A stretch of DNA of 64,000 nt from JANMCE01 sp963791625 (GCA_963791625.1 CAWBTA010000015.1:434001-498000), one strand, 5' to 3'. Counted from the first letter of the stretch, positions 1 to 8,937 are shown. Program-made: numbers and translations. Notes: generated from the sequence alone by a model not told the origin.

Positions 1-799
1 CTTGGGCACCGCCCCGAGCCAGACGAAAGCCAGTGATGACCTCGTCAAAAATCAGTAACGCGCCCGCCTTGTCGCAGGCCGCTCTCAAACCTTCAAGGAA
101 ACCCGGTTGCGGACCAACGAGGCCCATGTTCGCCGCGACCGGTTCCACCACGACGCAGGCCACGTCGTCACCAACGTCGGGCACGACGTTGAACGGGGCA
201 ACGATGGTGTCGGCGATCATGCGGTCGGTGACTCCCGCCGAGTCCGGTAGACCGAACACCGCGAACGCGCTACCGCTCTCGGCCAACAGCACATCACCAT
301 GACCGTGATAGTTGCCCGAGAACTTGATGACCTTGTTGCGACCGGTGAAGCCACGAGCAAGACGGATAACCGTCATGGTGGCTTCGGTTCCGCTGTTGAC
401 GAAGCGCACCATCTCGCAGCTCGGCACCCGATCGCGTACGGCCTCGGCCAGCAGAACCTCACGCGCAGTCGGCGCGCCGTAGGAGGTGCCGAGCGTGGCA
501 GCCTGCTGGATCGCATCGGTCACTGCCGGGTGGGCATGACCGCCGATCACGGCGCCGTAGCTCTGCACCAGATCGAGGTACTCCTTGCCCTCCGTATCCC
601 ACACCCGCGGCCCTTCGGCACGAGCGACAAAGTAGGGCGTGCCGCCGACCGATCGGAACGATCGTATGGGCGAGTTCACGCCGCCGGGGATGACGTCACG
701 CGCTCGCTCGTACCAGTTGGCATTGGTATCGCCGAGACCCTGGCAAAGATCCGTGCGGCAGCCAGCCGCCGAGCAGACCGCTTCGTTACACCAGGTCAT
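1..799 (-). CDS. hemL: Glutamate-1-semialdehyde 2,1-aminomutase, C-terminus cut by window edge
   Basis: This enzyme converts glutamate-1-semialdehyde to 5-aminolevulinate in the C5 haem pathway; it is a cytosolic PLP enzyme. Translating the minus strand from an ATG at 799 gives about 266 residues. They include the N-terminal NSPIRSF-type motif, an SGTEAT phosphate-binding segment, NYHGHGD, and LLIFDEVITGFR just before the edge, which is the conserved stretch ahead of the PLP lysine. The lysine itself lies outside the window. The start codon overlaps the hemB stop as ATGA, so translation is probably coupled. The family is unmistakable; only the 3' part is missing. Confidence 0.93.
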   Translation of the reverse strand, partial: MTWCNEAVCSAAGCRTDLCQGLGDTNANWYERARDVIPGGVNSPIRSFRSVGGTPYFVARAEGPRVWDTEGKEYLDLVQSYGAVIGGHAHPAVTDAIQQAATLGTSYGAPTAREVLLAEAVRDRVPSCEMVRFVNSGTEATMTVIRLARGFTGRNKVIKFSGNYHGHGDVLLAESGSAFAVFGLPDSAGVTDRMIADTIVAPFNVVPDVGDDVACVVVEPVAANMGLVGPQPGFLEGLRAACDKAGALLIFDEVITGFRLARGGAQ

Positions 800-1776
800 C
801 GGAGGACTTCCGCAACTTCGCGGGCAAGATAGGTGAGGATGATGTCGGCTCCGGCTCGTTTGATGGCGGTGAGTTGTTCCAGCGCGATGGCTTCGCCGTC
901 GATCCACCCATTCGCGGCCGCAGCTTTGATCATGGCGTACTCACCACTGACGTGATACGCCGCCACCGGTACATCGACTTCGGCTCGTACGCGACTCAAG
1001 ATATCGAGGTACGACATTGCCGGCTTCACCATCACCATGTCGGCACCCTGCTCAATATCGGCGCGCACTTCTTCCATAGCTTCACGGGCGTTGCGATAGT
1101 CCTGCTGGTAGCCCTTGCGGTCTCCGCCGCCGATGATCTTGCAGTCGACCGCGTCACGGAACGGGCCGTAGAACGCGGAAGCGTACTTAGCTGAGTAGGC
1201 AAGAATCGACGCGTCGACGTGGCCCGCCGCGTCGAGTGCGGCGCGGATGGCGCCGACCTGACCGTCCATCATGCCGCTCGGCGCAATCACATGGGCGCCG
1301 GCGTTGGCCTGAGCTACCGCGGCACGGGCATAAAGCACCAGCGTGACATCATTGAGCACATTGCCGTGTTCATCGAGCAGACCGCAATGACCGTGCGACG
1401 TGTACTCATCAAGACACGTGTCAGCCATCAGGACAAGGTCGTTGCCCATGTCGGCACGCAGGTCTTGGAGCGCGAGCTGCACGATGCCAGTGGGGTTCCA
1501 CGCCTCACTGCCCTCGTCATCCTTGCGAGCGGGAACACCGAACAGAATGATGCCCGGAATGCCGAGCGATGCCAGCTCGTGGACCTCTTTCCGCAAACTC
1601 TCGCGAGTGTGCTGCATCACACCGGGCAGACTCGAAATGGGCTGCGGCTCGGCGATGTCCTCCCGCACGAACAGTGGCGCGATCAGGTCATCGACGCCGA
1701 GGCGGGTCTCGGCGGTGAGTCGGCGCATGGCCGGTGACGTGCGCAGACGACGGGGGCGACGAGCGGGAAATGTCAT
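796..1776 (-). CDS. hemB: Delta-aminolevulinic acid dehydratase (porphobilinogen synthase)
   Basis: The enzyme condenses two 5-aminolevulinate molecules to porphobilinogen. The 326 residues are full family length. The two Schiff-base lysines are visible as K197 (YSAKYAS) and K251 (VMVKPAMSY). The metal site is C121-x-D123 ... C131, that is, the middle cysteine of the classical zinc triad is Asp; I recall the same pattern from mycobacterial HemB, so it is probably a lineage trait. The gene lies 11 bases after the HAD phosphatase gene and overlaps hemL by 4 bases, so the three look like one operon. Confidence 0.97.
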   Translation of the reverse strand: MTFPARRPRRLRTSPAMRRLTAETRLGVDDLIAPLFVREDIAEPQPISSLPGVMQHTRESLRKEVHELASLGIPGIILFGVPARKDDEGSEAWNPTGIVQLALQDLRADMGNDLVLMADTCLDEYTSHGHCGLLDEHGNVLNDVTLVLYARAAVAQANAGAHVIAPSGMMDGQVGAIRAALDAAGHVDASILAYSAKYASAFYGPFRDAVDCKIIGGGDRKGYQQDYRNAREAMEEVRADIEQGADMVMVKPAMSYLDILSRVRAEVDVPVAAYHVSGEYAMIKAAAANGWIDGEAIALEQLTAIKRAGADIILTYLAREVAEVLR

Positions 1777-1787
1777 CGAGGCCCAGC

Positions 1788-2525
1788 TTAGGAGGAGCGG
1801 GTCTGAATCGCCCGATGAAGGTCGGCGAGGTGGACCGCTTCAAGAGATTCGTGTTGTTGATGCGCGTGGGAAAGGCCGTGGTGGCGGGTGAGATGACTGG
1901 CCACACCCAGCGTGAACAGTCCGGCCGCTACCGCGGAGGTCACGCCGGGCAACGAATCTTCAATCGCGACCGACCAGCGGGGGTCGGCGTCAAGTAGGCG
2001 GCATGCGGTGGTGTACGGCTCAGGATGCGGTTTGGCGAAGGTGACCTCGTCTACCGGAACCACGATGGGGAAGTCAGCCAGCATTCCGAGGTTGGCCAGA
2101 TGGTGTTCAACCCAATTGCGTGGAGCGCTGGTGGCGATGGCAATCGGCACATCGGCGGCCTGACATTCTTTGACGAGAGCCTCCACGCCCGGCCGGGGAC
2201 GGGCCGACCGCAGCAGCTCTCTCACACGTGCTCGCGTCTCCACCATGACGAAGTTGATGTCGAGACCGACATCGTTCGCCAACCGGTCGATGGCGGCGTC
2301 GGTGGCGTCAACGGTGGTGCCGATCATGGTGGCCCACCACACGGGATCGAGCGCCCGATGGTGAGCGGCGTAGACATCGGCGACCGCGTCGTACGTCACC
2401 GTCTCGGTGTCGAAAATGGTGCCATCGAAATCGAACACGACCGCCTGCACTATCACGCTGGTTGAGGGTAGTGCTCGCCCGACCCGTTTGAGCAGCCAAC
2501 CTCGGCAAGACCTCGCAGTCGCCAT
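1788..2525 (-). CDS. HAD-superfamily hydrolase, beta-phosphoglucomutase-like
   Basis: This is a HAD phosphatase of subclass I. The nucleophile motif FDFDGTIFDTET lies near residue 35, the second motif is ATSAPR, and the acid/magnesium end is KPHPEPY followed by IEDSLPGV. The cap segment between motifs I and II is alpha-helical in length, as in beta-phosphoglucomutase and phosphonatase relatives. The substrate cannot be told from sequence. The ATG at 2525 has an AAGG six bases upstream and was chosen; GTG at 2456, much closer to the first strand, is the alternative and would give a more typical N-terminus. It lies directly upstream of hemB and hemL. Confidence 0.85.
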   Translation of the reverse strand: MATARSCRGWLLKRVGRALPSTSVIVQAVVFDFDGTIFDTETVTYDAVADVYAAHHRALDPVWWATMIGTTVDATDAAIDRLANDVGLDINFVMVETRARVRELLRSARPRPGVEALVKECQAADVPIAIATSAPRNWVEHHLANLGMLADFPIVVPVDEVTFAKPHPEPYTTACRLLDADPRWSVAIEDSLPGVTSAVAAGLFTLGVASHLTRHHGLSHAHQQHESLEAVHLADLHRAIQTRSS

Positions 2526-2545
2526 TCACTGCCTTAGGAGCTCTT

Positions 2546-2576
2546 AGCGATTGCATTATGCAATAATGGAATCGCT
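2546..2576. promoter_or_regulatory. Nested inverted repeat ending at the ATPase start codon
   Basis: The outer arms AGCGATT (2546-2552) and AATCGCT (2570-2576) are exact reverse complements. They enclose a near-palindrome, TTGCATTATGCAA, at 2551-2563. The right arm abuts the ATG at 2577, and the site sits between divergent genes only 51 bases apart. It could be an operator for autoregulation of the ATPase gene and the HAD-hemB-hemL operon, or an mRNA hairpin masking the start. The function is inferred. Confidence 0.4.
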
Positions 2577-4037
2577 ATGGATCCGGATGGCTTGTTTGGT
2601 CGACAGAGAGAGTGGTCGCGCCTCGTCGATTTCGTCGATAGTCCGCTCGAAAATTGCCTTCTTGGCTTGGTGTACGGGCGACGAAGGCAGGGCAAGACCA
2701 CCCTGCTGCGCCACTTGTGCCGCGAACGGAACGGGTTCTACTGGCAGGCGGAGGAGACCGAGGCGGCCGAGAACCTGGAGAGTCTGTCGGCGGCGTGGAG
2801 CGCATGGGTTGGCGAGACCACCGGTCCGATCCGGTTTCGCTCGTGGGATGAGGCCTTCGACCATCTGACAAGACCGAAGCAACGGCCGACACCGGTTGTG
2901 TTGGATGAGATTGGCCGGGTAATTTCGAAGGTCCCGAATGTCCCGTCGCTGATCCAGCGGCACCTGGCTCCGGTCGGCGATCGAGAGACGGGGAATTGGT
3001 CTCGGCTCGTGCTCTGTGGATCGGCCTTCGGGCAGATGCGTCGTCTCCTCGATGGCTCGGCACCACTTCGTGGTCGTGCCACCCTGGAACTCGTTGTTCA
3101 ACCGTTCGACTTCCGGACGGCGGCCGACTTTTGGCGAGTCAGTGGGAATCCGGGCGCGGCGTTCGAGATGTTCTCCTATGTCGGAGGCACCCCCGCCTAT
3201 CCCGTCTTTGCTTCCGGCGACTATCCCAAAGGCAGCGCCGTCGGCGCGTGGGTTTGCCGGCGGCTTCTTGACCCGGCCTCTGCACTGTTTCGCGAGGGTC
3301 GCATCATCGTGGCCGAGGACACCGAGCTTGTGGATCAGCAGCTTTACTGGGGTCTCCTTGGCGCTGTGGCCGCAGGCAAGCGCCGGTGGTCCGATCTCGA
3401 TGAAGCGCTCGGGGCCAAGCGGGGGTCGCTGTCACATGCGTTGCGAACCGTGATCGATGCGGGCTGGCTCGTCCGTCGTGACGACCCGCTTCGCCAGAAC
3501 CGGTCGATCTACGAGCTTCGTGAGCCGCTGGTCCGCTTTCACCGACTCGTCGTCCAGCCGAACGAACACCGACTCGAGATCGGCGTTGAACCTGAGCGGA
3601 TTTGGCGGGACGCCGAGCCGATTGTCGCATCGTTGATCCTGGCACCACAGCTTGAGCAGATGTCACTCGACTGGGCGTTGCGCTACGCCGCCCACGCTAC
3701 CTTCGACGGAACCGTTTCCGCCGCCGGACCATCCACCATCGGCGCCGCTCAGCTCGACCTTGCCGCGGTCGAGCACACATCAACTGGAGCGACACGGGTA
3801 CTCGCCCTCGGCGAGGTCAAAGCTCGCACGACACGCGTCGGTGTTGACATCGTTGAACGGCTCGATGACCTCATCGAGCAACTCATCCGATCCCGCCCAA
3901 AGAATCTGATCGTCGGACCCAGCATCAAACGTATCGTCGTCTCCCGATCCGGCTTCACCAACGACCTGCGCCGCCTGGCCGACCGCCGCCTCGAGGTCGA
4001 ACTCATCGACCTCGACAGACTTTATTTTGGCGAGTAG
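2577..4037 (+). CDS. AAA-type ATPase with C-terminal DUF234/PD-(D/E)xK nuclease-like domain
   Basis: The protein has 486 residues. It belongs to the 'archaeal-type' P-loop ATPase family found singly across bacteria and archaea. Walker A is GRRRQGKTT at residues 34-42 and Walker B is PVVLDEIGR near 107-113. A winged-helix-like middle (SLSHALRTVIDAGWLV) follows, and the C-terminal domain shows an LDLAAVE ... LGEVKA arrangement typical of the DUF234 nuclease-like fold. The cellular role of this family is unknown. It is the only plus-strand gene inside the haem cluster, so it is probably an insertion. No partner gene lies beside it. Confidence 0.88.
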   Translation: MDPDGLFGRQREWSRLVDFVDSPLENCLLGLVYGRRRQGKTTLLRHLCRERNGFYWQAEETEAAENLESLSAAWSAWVGETTGPIRFRSWDEAFDHLTRPKQRPTPVVLDEIGRVISKVPNVPSLIQRHLAPVGDRETGNWSRLVLCGSAFGQMRRLLDGSAPLRGRATLELVVQPFDFRTAADFWRVSGNPGAAFEMFSYVGGTPAYPVFASGDYPKGSAVGAWVCRRLLDPASALFREGRIIVAEDTELVDQQLYWGLLGAVAAGKRRWSDLDEALGAKRGSLSHALRTVIDAGWLVRRDDPLRQNRSIYELREPLVRFHRLVVQPNEHRLEIGVEPERIWRDAEPIVASLILAPQLEQMSLDWALRYAAHATFDGTVSAAGPSTIGAAQLDLAAVEHTSTGATRVLALGEVKARTTRVGVDIVERLDDLIEQLIRSRPKNLIVGPSIKRIVVSRSGFTNDLRRLADRRLEVELIDLDRLYFGE

Positions 4038-4114
4038 CTCGAACCTCCTTCGTTACGAGCCCCATTTCGCGAGCCTCGGCGGTGTCGTATCGGCGGCAGA
4101 GGAACCAAATGTCC

Positions 4115-4801
4115 TTAGCGCAGACTTTCGACTGTGGCGGCAACCAGGCCGTCGATGGTGTGTTCCGATGCGGTCGAGGTCACGGTGATGCCGAACTCGG
4201 CACAGGCTTCGGTCGTCACCGGGCCAATCGAAATGACGTTGCCGGGCAGCCGATCGACGCCGTAGGCCGCCACGAAGGATCGGACAGTGGAACCCGACGT
4301 GAAGGTGATTGCGTCCGCTGAAGCAATGGCGTCGATGACCGTCGGCTCGGCGTCGACTGCGATGGTCCGGTATGCGGTCACCGCTGTCACGTCCCAGCCT
4401 TTCGCCCGCAGACCGTCCACCGCAACCGGACGAGCAATGTCGGCCTGCACCACCGCAACTCGACCCGGACCCGATGCAAAGGCCTCCACCAGGCTTTCGG
4501 CCATCGAGCGAGCCGGCACAAGTGAAACCGTGAAACCGGCTGCAACCGCCGCCTCAGCGGTGCCCGGGCCAACGACAGCCAGACGAGCGGTGCCAAGGTC
4601 GGTGAGCGCGGCGACGCCGTTGGGCGACGTGACGACGACCCAGTCGAGATCCTCGGGCAGCGCAAACGACACCAGCTCGAACCGGATAGTTGGAGCAAGC
4701 ACGACTGTCGCGCCCAGCTGTCGCAGGCGATCGGCCAGCTTGCTCGCCTGATCGGCGGCCCGGGTCACCACGACCCGCCTCCCGTCAAGCACTCCCGTCA
4801 C
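4115..4801 (-). CDS. hemD: Uroporphyrinogen-III synthase
   Basis: HemD closes and inverts ring D of hydroxymethylbilane to give uroporphyrinogen III. The 228 residues have the weakly conserved two-domain HemD pattern: an N-terminal VVVTRAADQASKLADRL, the hinge WVVVTSPNGVAAL, and a C-terminal DAITFTSGSTVRSF with VISIGPVTTEAC. The start overlaps the hemA stop by four bases (ATGA). In many relatives hemC lies between hemA and hemD; here the two are directly joined and no HemC domain is fused. Confidence 0.92.
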   Translation of the reverse strand: MTGVLDGRRVVVTRAADQASKLADRLRQLGATVVLAPTIRFELVSFALPEDLDWVVVTSPNGVAALTDLGTARLAVVGPGTAEAAVAAGFTVSLVPARSMAESLVEAFASGPGRVAVVQADIARPVAVDGLRAKGWDVTAVTAYRTIAVDAEPTVIDAIASADAITFTSGSTVRSFVAAYGVDRLPGNVISIGPVTTEACAEFGITVTSTASEHTIDGLVAATVESLR

Positions 4802-6045
4802 GACAGGTCGTAGAGATCGCGCAGGGCCGACGCATTGCGCTCGCCGCGCGGGGTGCCCGCATCGTCTTTCAACCGAACCGATGGTGCGTGCAGCAACTTG
4901 GCGACCAGGCCCCGCGTGATGGCCTCGACCGCGCCTCGCTGACGATCATCGAGACCGTCGAGGCGGCCAGCAAATCGCTGCAGTTCACCGAGACGAACCT
5001 GCTCGGCGTAGTCGTGCAACTGCGAAATCAGTGGAGCTACCTGACGGGCTTCCACCACGTCGGCGAAGCGCTGCACCTCGTCGCCGATAATCGACTGCAC
5101 GGCCGCGACCTCGCCCTGACGTTCGGCTCGACCACGAGCAGCCCACTCACGGAGGTCATCGAGGTCGAGCAAAGTCACGTCGGGCATGAGCCCGACATCG
5201 GCGGCGACATCGCGGGGCACCGCGATGTCGATGACCATCAGCGGACGTCCGTCGCGGCTGGGAACCGTTTCCTCAGTGACGAGCAGGCCCGCGCCGGTGG
5301 AGGTGAGCACCACATCGGCGAACGGCAGCGCGGCGGCAACCGCGTCGAGGCTAATGGCTGAACCGCCGACGCGATCGGCCAGTTCTTCGGCCCGGGCGAG
5401 CGTGCGGTTGGCAACGAGCACTTCACCGGCCCCGGCAGCAGCAAGCGCCACGACGATGCCTTCGCCCATCTCGCCCGCACCGACAACAAGCACGGTACGG
5501 CCGGCAAGCGTGCCGAGCCGATCGCGTGCCATTTCGACGGCGGCGTGGGAGACCGACGCAGTGGAACGACCAATGGCAGTCTCGGTGCGAGCCCGCTTGC
5601 CAACTTCGACCGCGTGGCGGAACAGCAGATTCAGCGAGGCCCGCGACGCACCTTCGACCTGCGCCCGTTCCCACGCGGTGCGCACCTGGCCGAGGATTTC
5701 ACTCTCGCCCAACACCGTGGATTCGAGACCGGCTGCAACGGAGAACAGGTGACGGACGGCGCCGTGGTCGTGGTCACTGTAGAGGTGCTCGGTGAGGTCT
5801 TCAGGCGCGAGTTGCGCGAGATCGCAGAGGAAATCGCGAATGTCGCCGTAGGCCGGGTGGAAGCGGTCGGCCACCGCATACACCTCTGTACGGTTGCAAG
5901 TGGACAGCACCACGGCCTCGGCGATATTGCTGCGACCGCACAGATCGTGCAGTGCCTTGCCGAGCGCGTCGGCAGAGACCGCGAACCGCTCAAGCAGTTC
6001 GATCGGGACCGTGCGATGGTTCAGGCCAATGACTACAACTGACAC
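4798..6045 (-). CDS. hemA: Glutamyl-tRNA reductase
   Basis: HemA reduces glutamyl-tRNA(Glu) to glutamate-1-semialdehyde with NADPH, the first committed and usually regulated step of C5 haem synthesis. The 415 residues include GLNHRTVPIE at the N-terminus, the catalytic cysteine C50 in LSTCNRTEVYA, a VLGESEILGQV segment, a Rossmann NADPH site (VVGAGEMGEG) near residue 190, and a C-terminal helical dimerisation region. The gene lies 42 bases downstream of rex and is coupled to hemD, so Rex probably controls it. Confidence 0.97.
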   Translation of the reverse strand: MSVVVIGLNHRTVPIELLERFAVSADALGKALHDLCGRSNIAEAVVLSTCNRTEVYAVADRFHPAYGDIRDFLCDLAQLAPEDLTEHLYSDHDHGAVRHLFSVAAGLESTVLGESEILGQVRTAWERAQVEGASRASLNLLFRHAVEVGKRARTETAIGRSTASVSHAAVEMARDRLGTLAGRTVLVVGAGEMGEGIVVALAAAGAGEVLVANRTLARAEELADRVGGSAISLDAVAAALPFADVVLTSTGAGLLVTEETVPSRDGRPLMVIDIAVPRDVAADVGLMPDVTLLDLDDLREWAARGRAERQGEVAAVQSIIGDEVQRFADVVEARQVAPLISQLHDYAEQVRLGELQRFAGRLDGLDDRQRGAVEAITRGLVAKLLHAPSVRLKDDAGTPRGERNASALRDLYDLS

Positions 6046-6087
6046 GTGGAGAACTCCTGGGAACCGTCCACAACGGTTCGCTCAACT

Positions 6088-6837
6088 TTACGCACCGGCC
6101 ACCGCCGAAACAGCACCGGCTGCGCCGTTGCGGCCAAGTGTCACATCCGGACCGTCGGCCTCGACCTCCATGAGCACTCGTCGTTGCTGGTAGAAGCTGA
6201 GAATCTGAAGCTCGACGGCCAAGTCAACCTTGCGCACCGAGACACCTTCGGGAACCGTCAGCACTACCGGTGCAAAGTTCAAAATGCTGCGCACCCCGGC
6301 GCGAACCAGCCGATCAGCTGCGTCTTGGGCCGCGCCGGGCGGTGTAGCGATGACCCCGATCGAGGTGCCCTCGCCGTCGATCATGTGGACCAGATCGTCG
6401 ATGTGGCGAATGGTGATGCCATGAAGCGTCTTGCCCACCTTTTCCGGGGCGATATCCACCAGACCGGCCACCGGATAGCCACGCTCATCGAAGCCGCCGT
6501 AGTTGGCCAACGCGGTACCGAGGTTGCCGGCGCCGACGATAATGATGGGCCACTGCTTGGTGAGACCCAGCTCGCGATTCATCTGGTAGAGGAGATACTC
6601 CACGTCGTAGCCGACACCGCGGGTGCCGTAGCTGCCCAGGTATGAGAGGTCTTTGCGGACTTTTGCCGCATTGACGCCTGCCATTTCGGCGAGCCGTTCA
6701 CTGGAAACGTTGGAAATCTGCTCCCCCATGAGCTCATACAACGCCCGCAGGTAGACAGGCAGCCGGGCCACCGAGGCATCCGGGATACGCCGACGGCCAG
6801 GCGCGTTGACCTTGCCGTTCGTCTCGCCGTTCGTCAT
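6088..6837 (-). CDS. rex: Redox-sensing transcriptional repressor Rex
   Basis: Rex is a homodimeric repressor that leaves DNA when NADH rises. The 249 residues contain an N-terminal winged helix (AEMAGVNAAKVRKDLSYLG then YGTRGVGY) and a Rossmann NAD(H) domain with IVGAGNLGTALANY near residue 105, followed by a C-terminal helix for domain swapping. Placement upstream of hemA is usual in high-GC Gram-positives. The ATG at 6837 begins a Ser/Gly/Lys-rich leader of about 15 residues before the conserved IPDASVARL. Confidence 0.96.
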   Translation of the reverse strand: MTNGETNGKVNAPGRRRIPDASVARLPVYLRALYELMGEQISNVSSERLAEMAGVNAAKVRKDLSYLGSYGTRGVGYDVEYLLYQMNRELGLTKQWPIIIVGAGNLGTALANYGGFDERGYPVAGLVDIAPEKVGKTLHGITIRHIDDLVHMIDGEGTSIGVIATPPGAAQDAADRLVRAGVRSILNFAPVVLTVPEGVSVRKVDLAVELQILSFYQQRRVLMEVEADGPDVTLGRNGAAGAVSAVAGA

Positions 6838-6860
6838 GGCGGCAACGTTACGGGGAGCCC

Positions 6861-6884
6861 AAGTGTGTTCACAAGTTCACAAGC
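6861..6884. promoter_or_regulatory. Candidate Rex operator (tandem GTTCACAA half-sites)
   Basis: Two exact GTTCACAA octamers occur back to back at 6867-6874 and 6875-6882, with TGTG just before them. They lie 30 bases upstream of the rex start. Rex sites in Streptomyces are TGTGAA-N4-TTCACA-like palindromes; here the half-sites are mainly direct repeats, so the match is partial. Autoregulation of rex-hemA-hemD is inferred. Confidence 0.35.
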
Positions 6885-6936
6885 GGTCGCTATTGCCTTT
6901 GGGCACGCGCTGTCTTCACCCGTAGAGTCACGGAAT

Positions 6937-7699
6937 ATGGCCGATTCGTCCACCGTTGCGCTCGCCGCCGGAGCCACCTTGGTTGCCGCCGCATTCACGG
7001 TGGCCATCGGCGACCGGTGGGCCACCCGCCGCCGCCCCCATGAGCTCGCCTGGACTGTTTCTCTCGCCCTTTTCACCTTCGCCAGCGCCGCGCTGTGGGT
7101 CGGTGTTGCCACCGGTTGGACGGCTGGCTCGTTCCGAGCTTTTTATCTGTTCGGCGCCATATTGAACGTACCTTGGCTAGCCCTCGGATCGGTGCTGCTC
7201 CTCAACGGCGGCAAGCGGGCCGCCGGACTGTTGCGGGGTTTGGCCTCGGGTCGGCATTCATCGCCGGGACTCATGATCTACGCGCCGCTCAAGGCCAAGG
7301 TGCCATCCGATGATCTGCCCGTCGGGAAAGACCTGTTCGGTGTGCTCCCCCGCGTGCTGGCGGCCGCCGGATCGGGCGTGGCGGCAACGGTCATCGTGGT
7401 GCTGGCGTTGTGGTCGGCGTGGCGTTTACGCCGTGGCCGGTCGCACGGGACTGGCCGTCGGGTCGGTGTCTGTCGCACGACTCGCGCTCGGCAACGTGCT
7501 GATCGCTCTCGGCACTGTCGTGCTTTCGGCCAGCGGCACCGTCGCCGGACGTCTCGGGAAAACCAACGCCTTCGCCATCACCCTCGCGCTCGGCATCGTC
7601 ATGCTGTTCGCCGGCTTCGTCGTTGCCACCGGCAACCCCGGCATCGCCACCCGATCACCACGCCACGCTGCGATGCGATTGGCCTCAGCCGCGAGCTGA
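6937..7699 (+). pseudogene. Polytopic membrane protein, interrupted by one frameshift
   Basis: From ATG 6937 the reading frame encodes hydrophobic helices alternating with short loops, up to VVLALWSAW near 7420. The matching continuation (GVYAVAGRTGLAVGS, then two more membrane helices, ending RLASAAS at 7699) is in the next frame. Together they would make a protein of about 254 residues with five or six membrane segments. I do not recognise the family. A one-base gain near 7411-7421 explains the shift, by mutation or sequencing error. The longer uninterrupted frame that continues to 7890 is out of frame after 7420 and is not a real C-terminus. Confidence 0.6.
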
Positions 7700-7707
7700 A
7701 CGGCTTA

Positions 7708-8031
7708 CTACTCCCGGATTGCGAGGCGTTCGATCTTGTTCTGGTGCACTGCGTAAATGAACGGACCCGGTTCGGTGCAAACATTCGTGATGGTTGGAGG
7801 TTGTCGAGAAAGCGGGCGGCCATCGCAGCTCTGCTGAGGTTCTGGCTCCAGAGGCAGAAGCAACGCGCCGCGTGTTGCTTGACGGCCTGATTCATCAAGA
7901 GAGTCTCCGGCCCAGAACCGGTGGAGGACATCTTTTACTCGTGCTCTTCCCGACTCAAAGATCGGTGACCCGAACGAGCGGAACGGGTCAGCGACCACCT
8001 GTGCGTGTTCATTGGTTGGCGCTCGAATCAC
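7708..8031 (-). pseudogene. Remnant of DUF433-type antitoxin fused to the end of a PIN-like toxin
   Basis: The 107-residue frame starts with VVADPFRSFGSPIF and DVLHRFWAGDSLDE, which closely resembles DUF433 antitoxins. It ends PGPFIYAVHQNKIERL, the type of C-terminus seen in the PIN-like toxins these antitoxins pair with. A neighbouring frame of the same strand carries ARCFCLWSQNLSRAAMAARFLD, which fits the missing toxin interior. I infer a collapsed antitoxin-toxin pair with a deletion and at least two frameshifts. The gene as it stands is unlikely to work. Confidence 0.4.
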
Positions 8032-8279
8032 ACTGCCGCAAGCGAGCTCGAATCTGCTTGACGACAGAGCGCACGAGCAGCTCGCAGCAACCCGTCGGTG
8101 CCACGGGCGATCAACGCCGCTATCCAGACAGCACGATCTTGTTCCCCGGCACTCACCTGCTCGCGAGAATCGGCGAGGTCCAGATCAGCGATCGAACGGA
8201 CCGTGGCATCGGTCGTGCCGAGCACCAGCGCTGCGATCGTGATCCAGTCGTCCACGCTCACGTAGACGACCCCGGTCAT
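8028..8279 (-). pseudogene. Truncated Doc/Fic-like toxin fragment
   Basis: The 83-residue frame opens with VVYVSVDDWITIAALVLG and SIADLDLADS, which looks like the N-terminus of death-on-curing (Doc) toxins. The HPFxxGNKR catalytic loop expected later is absent, and the remainder looks like non-homologous or shifted sequence. It begins on the ATGA overlap with the upstream antitoxin-like gene, the usual order for such pairs. A novel intact small protein is possible but less likely. Confidence 0.4.
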
Positions 8280-8464
8280 GTGTCAGCGAGACGATCCAGG
8301 AGGGTGCGGTGCCGCTCGATCGAACGGGTCACTCGTGTCACAAGATTCGGGTCGCGTCCGGCTAACTGATTCACAGCCTCGACAAGCACGTCACCAGCCG
8401 AGACACCCCGCTCGGCAGCGAGCCGAGCGACGAGGCTCGACACCTCGTCGGGAATCATCACCAT
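8276..8464 (-). CDS. Small antitoxin-like protein
   Basis: A 62-residue protein starts at ATG 8464 with a GGAGG seven bases upstream; ATG 8470 is possible but too close to that site. The sequence is one short N-terminal strand (MVMIPDEV) followed by helices with AAERGVSAGDVLVEAVNQLA, compatible with a ribbon-helix-helix or VapB-like antitoxin. It overlaps the downstream Doc-like fragment by four bases. Function is inferred from size and arrangement. The toxin partner appears dead, so this may be an orphan antitoxin. Confidence 0.55.
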   Translation of the reverse strand: MVMIPDEVSSLVARLAAERGVSAGDVLVEAVNQLAGRDPNLVTRVTRSIERHRTLLDRLADT

Positions 8465-8470
8465 GGCCAT

Positions 8471-8937
8471 GCCTCCAAGTGTAGGACCGTGCACCACAAC
8501 CGCGACACGCAATATCGCAACCTTCAACGACAACCGAGCCTGCGAAGGCGTCAGCAACAAACCCGACCTGTAAACAACTTGAGCTACTACACAGACATGC
8601 ACCGCATTCCCTGCACAACCCACACCCGGCCGGTTGTAGGTCCCGAGCTTCGTCCTAATGTCGGTCCCGGCCGCCGGGCCGGTCGGGCTGGTTTTGCCGC
8701 CTCCACTTCTTGCCGGTTGCCCTGACGCCCTCGCATTCGCTCGGTTGTCCTCGAAGTAGTGGTCGTGCCGGTGACGGGTCCGGAGACGCACTCGTCCGCC
8801 TCCACACAACCCAGGGTGCCGTGTCCCAAACATCGGGTCACGACCCGCGACGAAGAACACGACGTCGACGACCCGAGCGGCAGGCATCTGATTTCTGTGT
8901 AGCAACTGCCCGACGCGCACATCGACGCCAGTGAGGT
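8471..8937. other. Intergenic stretch with no supportable gene
   Basis: All six frames are open for short distances but composition looks non-coding (Arg/Pro/Thr/Ser-rich shadows). No RNA gene, terminator or repeat was recognised. It separates two decayed genes and is probably degraded accessory DNA. Confidence 0.5.
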
